Below are positions 32,641 through 44,000 of a DNA stretch of 64,000 nucleotides, piece after piece. The stretch is from Ruficoccus sp. ZRK36 (lineage in GTDB: Bacteria; Verrucomicrobiota; Verrucomicrobiia; Opitutales; Cerasicoccaceae). How positions within the stretch are numbered: position 1 is the stretch's first letter; each line of letters opens with the position of its first letter. The position numbers and the translations under genes are program-made. The notes under the pieces were generated by a model, which had not been told where the DNA came from, searched no databases, and worked only from the letters and a program-made list of their open reading frames with translations. The stretch spans positions 3,048,176-3,112,175 of the forward strand of contig NZ_CP080649.1 of assembly GCF_019603315.1 (NCBI RefSeq), given 5' to 3'.

Positions 32641-34909
32641 CGTAAGCTTTACCGGGCTGGCGACGCGGCCGCAGGCTGAACTCCTGCCGGCGGGGATGGT
32701 TGCGCGCTCCGAGAATGGCAGAATGGAGAGCCTTGAGTGGGTACCGCGGCTTGGTGCGAAACGTATCAACGGAGAGATCCAGCTTGAGCGGCCGCCCGTA
32801 ATCCTACCCTGTACCCTACTCCCGGATGTGCCGGTGAGTGGCATTGTCCGCTCGGGCTCGACCGCGACTGTTACGGCGGTCGCTCACGGGCTCGTAGACG
32901 GCCAAACGGTGTGTATCGCGGGAGCGGATCAGGCGGAGTACAATGGCGACTTTGAAATCGCCGTTACCGGCGATGATAGCTTTGTCTACTCTGTGGCAGG
33001 GACTCCAGCGACCCCGGCCACGGGGGATATTATTTACAACGGCGGGCCGTATATCGCGGAGGTTTACGGCGACATGATCTTTACCTCCTGTATTTACTCC
33101 GACCCGTCCCGGGAAGGGGCAGAGTACATTATGCTTTTCTCCGCCTCAAAGGCCTTTCTGTGGAGTGAGAGTGAGGCTGTGATCACGGTCCCGTTTGACG
33201 TCTCCGAATCCATTGCTCTTGCCGACCGCCCCTCGGCCCGCCAGGCGGGCGATAAGGTCTACCTGCACAGGGGGCGTGGTAAGCTCGCGCTCGTTTGGGA
33301 CGGTGACGTAGAGGGGGCCTTTACGCCGGTGGCCGCAGAGCCGGGAACAGTCAATGAACTGGAGGACGCCACGGCGGGGTGTGTTGGGGGTAAGGTCACG
33401 TTGGAGGTTGCTGCTCATGGGCTTTCGGACAAGGCAAGCGTTACGATCCTCTCGGCAGCCGAAGGTTCCGGTCTGGTCGAGGGAGACGCCTACGAGGTCC
33501 GCGTGGTCGATGCCGGCACTTTTTACTTTTGGGCGAATGTCGCGGACTTCACGGATCAGTCTGTGTCTGTCAGTGCTCGCCGGCCGCTCTCCGGGGGCTT
33601 TGAGGCCCTTCCGAAGGTGAACTGGTCGGTGTGGGCTGACTCCCGGCTGTGGGTTCCCTATGCGCGCGATCAGGTGGCGGCGTCGGATGTGCTCGATCCG
33701 GAGACGTTTGACCCGGTCACGAACCAGTTTCGCATCAATCACGGGAGTGCTGACTATCTGGTCGGGCTTCACGCCTGGCAGGAGGGGCGGCTGTTAGTGG
33801 CCTACCGGCGCTCTCTGCACCTGCTCTACGGCACGACGGGCAATCTGGATGCCGTTCAGGTCTACACACTGACGAATGAGTTTGGCTGTCTCGCCCGGCG
33901 GACGCTGGCGACGGTCGGTGCGAGTATCTTCTTTCTTGGCGACGGAGGGGTCTACTCGCTGGGGGCGAGTGGGGAGCTCGCGCTGCTGGGCGCCGATGCG
34001 CCGGTGTCGCGGCCTATCGACGATGTGCTTAAGCATGTGGATGCGGTCAGTGCCGAGGATGGCGCTCAGGCGGTCTTTCATGATTCGCGCTATAAGCTGG
34101 CCATTCCTACCGGTAGCCCGGCCGTGGTGCGTGTGGTGAAGGGCTCTGGCCCGTCCGGGGCATTGACCGAGGCCGATATAACGATTGTTGAGGGCGGCTC
34201 GGGCTATCGAGACGGGACTGTCCGGGTTCAGGTGCTCCCGCATTCAGAAGACGTTGAGACGGTTTCACCGGCAGAGCTGAGCGCGACCGTTGAGAATGGC
34301 GTTGTCACAGCAATTTCGGTGGACGTGGGAGGCAGCGGCTATGCAAACGCACCAACGATTCGCGTACTTCGGCCTAATGACACGGTGCTAGTCTGGAGCC
34401 AGCTTAATCAAGCCTGGGAGAGTGTGGACACCTATCCGGAGGGAGTGGACGTGCAGGACATTTTGCTCTCCCGCTATCGGGGGCGACTGCGTCAGTTTTT
34501 CGCCAACCGTGAGGCCGGCGTTTATCTGGCTGAGGAGCTTGAAACCGGCGATGAAGTCGGCACGTCCGGAGACGGCGGCGGGGGCAGTGTGCCTGTTGCC
34601 GGCGTGCTGGAGACGCGGGCCTATGGTGCGGTCGGGATTAATCGCTTTCTGGATGCGTGGATCGACGGCGTTTTCAGTGGGGATGAATGCCTTGAGCTTG
34701 CCGGTGTGCATGAAAACCCGGACGGGGAAAGTCGCTCCCTGGTAATAGGTGGCGCTGAGGGCGACGACTTTGTCCAGCGGTGGCCTGTCCGCAAGCGGGC
34801 TCACGTTTGCCGCCTGCGTGTGACTACCCTGCTTGGTCGGCCGAGGATCCGGCGAGTCGGTGTGCGGTGGATTAACCTTTCTCAAAAACAACGACGGAGA
34901 TTTGAATAA
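32600..34909 (+). CDS. Tail nozzle/stabilisation-like protein
   Basis: The 769-residue beta-rich protein has propeller-like repeats (FFLGDGGVYSLGASGE, LVGLHAWQEGRLLVAYRRS) like podovirus tail nozzle or stabilisation proteins such as the T7 gp12 type. Residues 80-138 are an inserted beta module (HGLVDGQTVCIAGADQAEYN) also present in the next gene. It probably forms the tail tube. Its stop overlaps the next start. Confidence 0.6.
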   Translation: MPRGYNKEQKQDGDVSFTGLATRPQAELLPAGMVARSENGRMESLEWVPRLGAKRINGEIQLERPPVILPCTLLPDVPVSGIVRSGSTATVTAVAHGLVDGQTVCIAGADQAEYNGDFEIAVTGDDSFVYSVAGTPATPATGDIIYNGGPYIAEVYGDMIFTSCIYSDPSREGAEYIMLFSASKAFLWSESEAVITVPFDVSESIALADRPSARQAGDKVYLHRGRGKLALVWDGDVEGAFTPVAAEPGTVNELEDATAGCVGGKVTLEVAAHGLSDKASVTILSAAEGSGLVEGDAYEVRVVDAGTFYFWANVADFTDQSVSVSARRPLSGGFEALPKVNWSVWADSRLWVPYARDQVAASDVLDPETFDPVTNQFRINHGSADYLVGLHAWQEGRLLVAYRRSLHLLYGTTGNLDAVQVYTLTNEFGCLARRTLATVGASIFFLGDGGVYSLGASGELALLGADAPVSRPIDDVLKHVDAVSAEDGAQAVFHDSRYKLAIPTGSPAVVRVVKGSGPSGALTEADITIVEGGSGYRDGTVRVQVLPHSEDVETVSPAELSATVENGVVTAISVDVGGSGYANAPTIRVLRPNDTVLVWSQLNQAWESVDTYPEGVDVQDILLSRYRGRLRQFFANREAGVYLAEELETGDEVGTSGDGGGGSVPVAGVLETRAYGAVGINRFLDAWIDGVFSGDECLELAGVHENPDGESRSLVIGGAEGDDFVQRWPVRKRAHVCRLRVTTLLGRPRIRRVGVRWINLSQKQRRRFE

Positions 34910-35790
34910 TGGCCATTCTGAATAAGGGACACGTTTTTACGGAGGGTGTGCTGCGAGCCGCTTACCTGAACGACGCTTTCGACAAAGCGACCATCACGCT
35001 AGAGTCCGATGATGCGGATGATATTACGATTGAGATCGTAGGCGAGAAGATCCGGCTCAAGGCGGGCAGTGTCACTAACGACAAGGTGGCCGAGGACGTT
35101 GTTGAGGCTCTAGTCGGTGAGGGGCTTTCACGCAACGGGAAGCTTCTGAATATTCAACTCGCTGATGGCGTGCTGAGTATCGGGCCGGATTTATCCCTGG
35201 CGGGTATTACCGGGGCCGACGATACGGCGACCGCAACCACTGATGATGATCACGGCCTCAGCGTCGGGGACCGCGTGATTATTTCCGGCTGTGATCAGGG
35301 GGAGTACAACGGCATCTTCGATGTTGCGAGCACTCCGACGACGACGACCTTTACCTATGTTACGGCGAGCTCGATAACAGTATCTCCGGCCACGGGCAGC
35401 CCGGCTGCCAAGCTCTCAAAGATACAGTTTTCGGTCGCAGATCGTGCCGACGTTGAAAGCGAGACCGGCGAGCGGCCGGTGATCCCGGGGATTATGCGCT
35501 ATCATCCGGCTTTCCCTGTGGCGTGGGCATCAGCTCAAGGGGATGGTACGATCTTACAATCATTGGGGGTCGCGTCCATCGAGCGATACTCGGATGGCGA
35601 CTATACGGTCACGCTGTCGGAGGAAATGTCGGGCACTGACTACTGTATCATTACTACGATGGGGAGATCTACGAGTAGCGGCTACGTGGTGTGCTACGAG
35701 ATCCTCAGTGCGACTCAATTTAATCTGCATGTATCGGCCGATTTCGATTTCTCTTTCTGCGTTTTTGGTCCGCGTGCTTCTGCCGAATGA
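34909..35790 (+). CDS. Tail fibre or spike protein sharing a module with the upstream gene
   Basis: The 293-residue protein has a short N-terminus, then a beta module HGLSVGDRVIISGCDQGEYN (about residues 114-133) that matches the module in the upstream nozzle-like protein, and a C-terminal domain rich in Ser and Tyr. The module resembles the phage FCCH-like beta barrel. Probably a receptor-contact protein. Confidence 0.6.
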   Translation: MAILNKGHVFTEGVLRAAYLNDAFDKATITLESDDADDITIEIVGEKIRLKAGSVTNDKVAEDVVEALVGEGLSRNGKLLNIQLADGVLSIGPDLSLAGITGADDTATATTDDDHGLSVGDRVIISGCDQGEYNGIFDVASTPTTTTFTYVTASSITVSPATGSPAAKLSKIQFSVADRADVESETGERPVIPGIMRYHPAFPVAWASAQGDGTILQSLGVASIERYSDGDYTVTLSEEMSGTDYCIITTMGRSTSSGYVVCYEILSATQFNLHVSADFDFSFCVFGPRASAE

Positions 35791-36140
35791 ACGCCTGTCA
35801 GATAGCCATTCAACACTACGCTCGGGTCGGAGGAAACTTTTCCGAAGTGCTCGGGCAGTATGCCGCGAATGGATACGTCCACCTGACCCCGGACTATATT
35901 TTGATCTTTCGGCCGCTCATGCGGGAGGAACCTGGTCGTTGGCTCGACACCGTCGAGGCTCTCAGGGCTGACACCTGGTTTATTCGCTTTGCGGCGGGGG
36001 CGAGCTGGCTTGACCGCATGTGGGATCACATGCCCCACCCCCTCCCCTTCATTGGCTGGCGGCGTAGATTGCGCGGAGACCAGCTCGTTTTTCACGATCT
36101 CAAACGCATTAAAGGACTTACTCAATGTTCCACATTTTAA
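35787..36140 (+). CDS. Hypothetical virion-region protein
   Basis: The 117-residue protein is coupled at both ends (overlaps the previous stop and the next start). It has PHPLPFIGWRRRLRGDQLVF and several Trp. A GNAT-like fold found beside podovirus internal proteins is possible, but I cannot show the acetyl-CoA motif. Confidence 0.5.
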   Translation: MNACQIAIQHYARVGGNFSEVLGQYAANGYVHLTPDYILIFRPLMREEPGRWLDTVEALRADTWFIRFAAGASWLDRMWDHMPHPLPFIGWRRRLRGDQLVFHDLKRIKGLTQCSTF

Positions 36141-37060
36141 AGCTTTTCGGAAAGCGCCGGTGCTGTCGGTTGCTCAACATCTTTAATCCCTTCGCGCTGG
36201 CCGAGGCCTGCACGCTCCACGACTCCGAGCCGGCGTATCAGGAGTACACCCCGCGCGACGCCGGAAAGGACGCCCTCGCCTATACCGAGGGAATGGCCGA
36301 CCCTGAGCTTCAGCGAAAACTGCTGGAAACGGACCAGACTTTTCGACCCGAGTGGACGGAGCTCGACCTCCAGATGCTCGACACCTACATGCGGGGGACG
36401 GACGAGACACGCGGCATTCTGGAGCAAACGGCAGATGCGGCCGAAGCGAGCCGAGGTATCACCAGCGCCGAGCGCGAGGACAATCTGGCCGACGTCGAGC
36501 GGCTGGGGGGCCGGGCCTCCGAGGCCTTCCGGGCCGCCAATCCTCAACTCACGCAGATTACAGACTCCCTCGTCTCTCAAGCGCAGGATGAACTCGACGC
36601 CAATGGCCGCCTGACTCCACAGGAGCAGCGTGAGGCCACGCAGTCTGTCCGCGAGGCCTACGGGGCGCGCGGGATGGAGATGAGCAACCCGGCGATGTTT
36701 GAGGAGGCCATGAACCGACAGGCCTATCTCGATGCACGGCAGGACCGTTCGCGCAGTTTCGGGATGGGGGTTGCTGGCCTGCTCGATCAGACCTCCCTCG
36801 ACCCCTACGCTGCCATCCTTGGGACGGGCTACTCCTCCGGGCAGAGCGGCAGCGGGTTGGTCAACTCCGGAATTGGTTACGATCTATCCACCCTGGCCGG
36901 CTCGCAACTCATCAACCCCGATGCCGGTGTGAATATCGGAATGGCGAACGCTGCCAACCAAAACAATTTTAACTCTAATATCTTCGCCTCGAATCAGGCA
37001 TTCTGGGGAAGTGTCGTCGGGGCTGCCGGTAATATGGCCGGGGCCGCGATGCCGATGTAG
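36125..37060 (+). CDS. Internal virion (ejection) protein-like
   Basis: The 311-residue protein has a basic start with Cys pairs, a helical body (TSAEREDNLADVERLGGRAS) and a glycine/alanine-rich C-terminus ending AAGNMAGAAMPM. Ala/Gly-rich amphipathic ends and the position ahead of a giant protein fit podovirus ejection proteins that form a channel across the envelope. Inference from layout. Confidence 0.6.
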   Translation: MFHILKLFGKRRCCRLLNIFNPFALAEACTLHDSEPAYQEYTPRDAGKDALAYTEGMADPELQRKLLETDQTFRPEWTELDLQMLDTYMRGTDETRGILEQTADAAEASRGITSAEREDNLADVERLGGRASEAFRAANPQLTQITDSLVSQAQDELDANGRLTPQEQREATQSVREAYGARGMEMSNPAMFEEAMNRQAYLDARQDRSRSFGMGVAGLLDQTSLDPYAAILGTGYSSGQSGSGLVNSGIGYDLSTLAGSQLINPDAGVNIGMANAANQNNFNSNIFASNQAFWGSVVGAAGNMAGAAMPM

Positions 37061-37075
37061 GGAAAGGATAATCAG

Positions 37076-38014
37076 ATGGCACGATTGGGAGACAGTATCC
37101 ACGCGGGGCTACTCCGCACCGACTTTAGTCCGATCCGCGCAGGCGGGCAGGCCTTCGCCAACGGGATTTCGCAGGGTGTGGGGGCGATAGCTGACGGCAT
37201 CAAGGAAAGTAAACTGCGCGAGCGTATTCAGCAGGAGCAGGACCGCACCCTGGCTGAGGAAACGAAGAAGTACACACAGATCGCAACCGCGCTCGGCGTC
37301 CCCAAAGGTGAAGCCTCATCGAAATCTCTCGGCGAGCTGAAGGGGTACGTTGAGGGCGAAGCCATGAAAATGACGCAGCAAAAGCTCCAGGCTGAAACCG
37401 TTGCTGCGCAGGCGAAGGCGCAGGCGGCGCAGAGTCCGGCTGGCGGGCCTCAAAGCTACACGGATCCCACCAGTGGCAGGCCCTTTGTCTACTACGGCAA
37501 CCAGATACTTCCGGCGGGGGAGTCGGCGGGAACGCCGTGGGCTCCCTACATGCAGGCGGGCCGCACGGCAGGCAAGCCGCTTCCCGTCGCAGAGGTAGCC
37601 GGTCAGCCTTACTACGCCGTTTCCGGCGTCGGTCTGGTGAATCAGAAAACCGGGGAAGTCATTTCCCGACCCGGCGGCGGCACGAACTCTGTTTCTCAAT
37701 ATCTCGCCGGGCGTAACGCTGCCCCTCAAGTCTCGCCAGAGGCTAAGAAGATGCAGGAGCGACAGGGCACGATCAATGCGCAGGTTGAAATGCTGCGTCA
37801 GGGCGACAGCGGAACGGGTCAGTGGAAGATCCTCCCCGGAATCTCTGACCGCAAGGCCCATGTTAAGAAGCTGATTGACGACTACAACGTCGAGGCTGCG
37901 CGACTGGGGCAGCCTCGGATGGAGTACCCGCCGGAACTGGCGGCCGGTGACAACTCGGCCGCCCGGGATGAATCTCTCGATACCGACAAGGCGCTGGATC
38001 GCCTCTTTAAGTAA
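37076..38014 (+). CDS. Internal virion-like protein
   Basis: The 312-residue protein has a helical N-terminal half (coiled coil with MTQQKLQAETVAAQAKAQAA), a Gly/Pro-rich middle and a short helical end. It overlaps the giant gene by TAATG, so they are coupled. Probably a DNA-ejection protein partner. Confidence 0.6.
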   Translation: MARLGDSIHAGLLRTDFSPIRAGGQAFANGISQGVGAIADGIKESKLRERIQQEQDRTLAEETKKYTQIATALGVPKGEASSKSLGELKGYVEGEAMKMTQQKLQAETVAAQAKAQAAQSPAGGPQSYTDPTSGRPFVYYGNQILPAGESAGTPWAPYMQAGRTAGKPLPVAEVAGQPYYAVSGVGLVNQKTGEVISRPGGGTNSVSQYLAGRNAAPQVSPEAKKMQERQGTINAQVEMLRQGDSGTGQWKILPGISDRKAHVKKLIDDYNVEAARLGQPRMEYPPELAAGDNSAARDESLDTDKALDRLFK

Positions 38015-41000
38015 TGGCCTCGACGGACGTCAACCAACTGCTCGATGCGCGGGACGCTGAGCTGGAAAAGCGCGTACGCTCGGATCCCTCCGTTGTGCGC
38101 TGGTTGAATGGAGCGAGCGACGAGGAGGTCAGCCAGTTTCGCGACCAGGCTTATTCGCGGCTGGGAGAGATGGACGAGTTTCGCGTCGAGACAGTTCCTG
38201 CTCGTAAGGAGAAGCGGCTGATCAACGCGGCCCCGGATACTGGCCTGGGGCCTGCTGTCGCGCAACCGGTGGAGGCTGAGCGCGACGTGGACGCGGTCAC
38301 GCGGCCTCTCTACGACCGCTCGACCGAGGCATTTATCAAGCGGGCCGGATCCGAGCCTGTGGACTGGGGCCAGTTCGGCGCGGATGAGGTAGTCGGGATT
38401 GCCGGACTCCTGGCGCAGGCCTACCCTCAGCGGGCACAGGAATTTCTCAAGCAAGGCGGTGCGCGAGCACAGTCCATTCTCGACGAACGCGGAATGACGC
38501 TCTTTCCGGATGCGGAGAAAGAAGGGGGCTCGAAGCTGTTTGCGCAGGATTTCACCAAACGGTTAATGGCGACGGGTGAGCCCGTGGGCGGGCCGTTGAC
38601 GGACATCGCCAAGGCTCAATACAAAATGAACCTGACCCCTCCGTGGGCCTCAAGGGAGGAAGCGGAGCAGAACCGCGAGTTTGCCGAGCAGATGTTCCAG
38701 GAGGGGACCGGATGGGATTCGCAGAACCGGATGCTCGCGGCCCTCGCCTACGGGGATGAGGTCGCTCTGAATAAAAACCTCGGGACAATGCTCTCGTGGG
38801 CCGGGGGTGCGAACGCACTGCTTCGCCGCAGCCTCGGCCCGGGTCGTTTTGTTGTGGATCCGATCTCTCGGCAGGGCGTGCTGGAGGGGGCGGCCTTCTC
38901 GGTCGGGATGGGGGCGACGCTCGGGCCTGAGTATGCGCCCTCCCCTGTTGCTGATTCGCTGGGGCTGGAGCCCTCCCGGCTGACCTCGGCAGTTGAGGCC
39001 GGCCTGTTCGATCTGGCTGTAGGCACCGGATTGAGAACTGTTTCCAATACCCGATTGGTCAACCGTGCGCTGGAAAATCCTCACATTGGGCGAAAGATCG
39101 AAGAGTATCTCTCTGAGCACGGCGTCAGCAGGACAGCCGACCGTCTGCGGGAGCTGGAAAAAGAAGTCACAAGGCGCATGCGCGAAGCCGTCGAGAAGGC
39201 TCGCCAGCGCCCCGCTAAGGACGTTACGCCGGGTGATGGTATGCAGTCTCGGTCTGGGGCGCTTGAGCCGCCACAGGAGCGGTTGCCGGATGCCGGACTT
39301 GAGCCGATTCCGCCGACGGTGGACACTCCCGGACCTATGGGTCCAGCTCGCCGCGGGGATCTTCCAGCCGAAGGCGGTGAATTTGTTAATGACGTGGCCG
39401 AGGGTCACGCGCGTCCAGCTCCAGAGAAGCGATTTCGGCTACCAGACGGGACGGAGATTCAGCGGGCCGACATCGTGGCGAAGCCCGGTCCTCGGGACAG
39501 CGTTGTTGACACGCCGGAATGGGTGAAACCGGAACCGGAGGTTGTGGACGTGATCGCCATCCCGGTGTCGGATCTTCCGAAGAAAGGGGAGCTTGAGGCT
39601 GCTCGGCGCAATCTCGTAGCCTGGGCGCGGGAGAACCTTCAGGGAAAGACTTTTGAGACTCCGCAGCTTGGGCCGGTTGAGGTTTCCCGGAGAAGTATCA
39701 ACAAGGGGATGCGGAGTTCGCATGAGCATGCGTCGGCTCAGATCGCGGCGGGATACAGAATCCCTGAACTGCTCGCCAACAGCCTATACGGCTTCAAGGT
39801 CGAGAACTCGAAGAACGGAAAACCTCGCGTGCCTGCTCATCGTCTCTTTGCTCCCGTACAGATCGACGGGAAACCGTGGCGCGTGAAGCTCACGATTGAA
39901 GAGCGAGCGGGGAAACTGTACTATGATCATTCCCTTACACAAATAGAGCCCGACACGGGGCCGGGCTCATCGTCTGGATTGTTCAAAGCTGGCCCGGAGA
40001 ACCGGCGCTTTTCCACAGACGATACCCCTATTCAACCACAGCCGGGGGCGGAAGTCAAGCCGGTGGCGTCGGTGAGGGCTGTTCGCAATGGAGTAAGGTT
40101 GCGGGAAAACGGAGCGGAAATGCCGACACTTGGCCTTACGCCGGAGGCAGTTTTCGAGGAATTTAAAAAGTTGCGGTTCGCGGCGGGGTCGCTGCCGATC
40201 CTTCGCAGTTACGGCGAAGCCCCCGGTGAGTACGCGATGGGGCCGGACGGGCTGGAAAAACAAGAGCTTGTCGGTGGGGTCGCGGCCAAACGGAAAATCG
40301 GTGCCCAAACGTTGAACACGATCCTGGAAGACATTGCCGCGGGGGCTGTTCAGATTCAGTACGAGCCTGCTAAGGGGGTGGGGTTGACTGCAAATTCCCG
40401 AGACTACGTCGGGAAAGCGGATCGCCCCACGAATGTGCTGCATCAGGCCGACGGTGTACCTTTACAAGCCTACACAGAAGGGCCGGGAGGCTCGGCTGTC
40501 ACTGAGGCGGTCAGCGCCGAGGCCTCGACGATCCGCGGCGAGCTGGATGCGGTCGAGGGTGAGCGCGAAGCGGTTGCCGTAAAGATGCAGTCGCAGGATG
40601 TGGTCCCGGAGTCTGTGGCGGGGGTAGCCCGCCGTGAAGCTGGCCGATCAATGGCAGCCGCTCTGCGGATCCAAAAAAGCTACCTGCTGGATAAGCTTGA
40701 TGGGCTGATTGCCGAGGCTCCCGCTGTATCGCCTGAGAGCCAGCCGACGATAACGATCTCCATTCCGGACGACGGCACCTTTACGGTGGCCAACGACGAG
40801 GTATCCCTCAAGCGGTTTCGCGCGCTCATCGCCAAGCGAATGGGCAAGGGGTACAGGGTTCCGGATGCTCCGGGGTCGGTTGGTGGGCGATTGCCGAGCC
40901 CAAGTGTCTTTGATGCGGCGAAGCGCGAGGCGGCGGCGGAAAAGAAAGCCACAAAGGGGAAGGCTCCCACAGTGCCGGCATTGAACAAGCGGCCGACGGT

Positions 41001-44000
41001 AAAGGATCGTAAGGCGGTGGCTGAGACGTTCGTCGGCTCGGACCCGAAGGTCAAAGTGCTGCACAAGATCCACCAGGACGGGAAGCTGGCAGTGGCGACC
41101 GACAAGGCACGGTTGATTGTGCTGCGGGCCGACGTCGGCAGCTCGGGCCATTATCCTGAATACAAGCAGGTCTTACCCAAGTGGGCGGTGGCCGTTGATT
41201 CGGAAACAGGATCCATTACCTGGACCGGCGGGGAAGCACGACGGGTCGAGGTGGATACTAAGACCTTTACGGGCAACCTCGGCCGGGGAAAGCCTATCTA
41301 TTCCCTTCAGAACGGGCAGGTCTTGCTCGTGGATCGCGGTGGCGAGCTTACCTTTGCTTCAACCAACGTCCACGGTGAATATTATCTGCCCGACGGGCTG
41401 ACGCCGGAGGAGGCAAAGACAGGGGCAGTGGCGATCTTTAATCCCGAGTTTCTCGGAGATCTGATGGCGGCGAGCCGACGGCTCGGCCATGAACGGCCGC
41501 AAGTGCTCTTTGGAAAAGATGAGGGGCAGCCGCTCATCATCAGGTTTGGCGATGAGGGCTTTGCGCTTCTGATGCCTGAGCGTGGAAGTATCGAGGGCAT
41601 GCTGGATATAATAGGGGCCAAGCGGGAAGCGCCTGCGCCGGCGGCGACCAAGCCCAAACGCGCCAAAGGTGCGGAGGGCTACCCGGCGGCCGAAGGAATG
41701 AGCCGCACGAACGGCGGCGAGCTGGGGCCGACCTACCGGGCGGCCGAGGCCTCGCCTGAGCCGGAGCCGGTCGTTATCGAAATGCCGGAGGCGGTTGCCT
41801 TCGCGCGGGAACTGCTGGACGGCAAATACCCGGGCATCGTTCGCGGGTTTCGGGGTAAGTGGCTCGGGGTTTTCCGGCACACCGATGGGCCAAAGGGTGA
41901 GGGTTCGATTGCGTTGATGGCTGATATTTTCCAGCTCGTGCAGCCCGCTGAGAAAGCCGCGCTTCGCAAACAGGCCGAGCAGTGGGCCAAGGCTCAAGTT
42001 GAGAGCGGTGATGCGTCGCTGGCCGACGTCGAGCGATTAACCTTTGAGCGATTCGAGGAGCTGCTGGACCGGCTCCTGTCACAGCGCAAGGCGCAAAACC
42101 CGATCCTTGCCTCAAAAGTGATCTGGCACGAAGTCGGCCACCTGGCAGACTGGTTGCCAGACAAGGTAGTGCGCGGTCGGGGGAACGTCCTCGCGCGCAT
42201 TGCCAGCCTGACTCGAAGCCTTCAGACAACCCTTGAGGCAGAGATGCCGAAAGCCGGGGCCGAGGACCGGAGGCTGACCCGAAAGGACCGGGCGGCGCTG
42301 CGCCGTAAGGCAGAACGCGAGACCGGCGCTCGGCCACCCAAGGATGAGGAGGCCGAGTTGGCGGCCTGGCGTGAGGAGGTCGGCCGGAAATACCGCGAGC
42401 TGGTAGACGTTGAAATCGAGGAGCGCGGACTGATCACCGAGGCCGAGATCCGCGAGGAGCTGATGGAAACAATGGCGTGGTGGCAAGGTCTGCCCGGGCC
42501 GCAGGCCATTGACCCCTACTATCACCAGGCACACGAAATGTATGCCGAGGCCTTGAGTGTATTTTTCAATAACCCGCAGGCCTTGGCGCAGCGGGCCCCA
42601 AAGTTTTATCGTTCCCTGCTCTCCTATCTGGAGCGCAAAAAGAATCTTCACGATCTTTACTGGGGCATCGTGGACGACATCCGCAGCGGGCGAATTATGA
42701 AGAAGCGCGTGCAAAACCTGCGGGAAATGTTTGCCGACTCCTACGCCGCCGGGATCGAGCAGGAGCAGCGGGCAAAGCCGACCTGGGGTGAGCGGTTGGA
42801 CGTAGTTCGCTACACGCTTGACCGTCGCTTTGGGCCTGTCTACCGGCGGGCAGAGCAGGCGCGCAAGAGCGGCAAGGCCCCAGATGCGGTCGACGCGGCC
42901 GAGGAAGCTATCGGCAATTACAGATACCGGGTGGCGCTGCATGAGCTCTATCTCGATCAGCTCAACAACCGGGTGGCCGGTCCACTTGTAGAGGCCAATC
43001 TCGATATGGTGGACCTGGCCGAGTATGTCTTTCACAAGCATGTCGTGGAAAACCGCTACGATCTGGCTAATGCTCAGGGCTGGACCAGTAAAACCTCGCA
43101 AGAACGACTCGACGAAATGCAGGAGCAGCTCGGGGGTGGGAAGTGGGAGGCCTTGGAGCAGGGGCAGCGGCAGTTGCGGGCACTTTACGAGGAGTACGTG
43201 GTGCGCCCGGCGGCCGAGGCTGAGCTGTTCGACCCGGAGTTGCAGGCCTTAATCGAGGAACGTGTCTTCTACGCCCCTTTTAATAAATCCGGGGCATCGG
43301 CTGCTCCTGGCGGTCGTGGGAGCATCGAGGAGGCCCTGGAGCAGCGCCTCGGGGCGGCCGGGTCAAAGATCTATCAGGCACACGGCTATCTCGGTGAGAT
43401 CACCAATCCGGCTACGGGGCTGATGCAGAAAACGCTCTCCATGATTTCGATGATCGCTCGGGAAAAGGCCAAGCGTGGCATTGCCGAGCTTATGATCAAG
43501 ATGAACGATCCCATGATCACCGAGGCCTCCCGGAAATGGGACGGACGCCGGCGGGCCCTAGTCATTAAGGAAAATGACCGGGTCGGCACCCTCTCCTACC
43601 TGCACCAAGGACAATTGCGGGGCTACTACGTCCCGAAGGTCGTTGCCGAGGCCTTCGAGTACGACTCACCGGTTGAGCTGGGGCTCGTGCTCAACTCGAT
43701 GCGCTGGATGAACTACGCACTCAAGGGGCTGTTTACTCAATGGAACTACGCCTTTTGGCCGGTCGCCTTCGCGCGAGATCTGCGCGGTTGGGCTCGCCGG
43801 ATCCCACAGGGGCATCTGCTCTTTACCGACCGGGCCGTCTGGCGCTACCTACCCTCCTCCCTGAAGGCGGCCCGGGACAGCGTGCGCGGCCGTGAAAATC
43901 CGCTGGCCGAGCAAGCCCTCAAGCGAGGCATGGTAATCTCGCGGGGTGAACCTTACGGGTTCTCAGATCTGGCGCAGGATAATTTTGAGCGGATGCTGCT

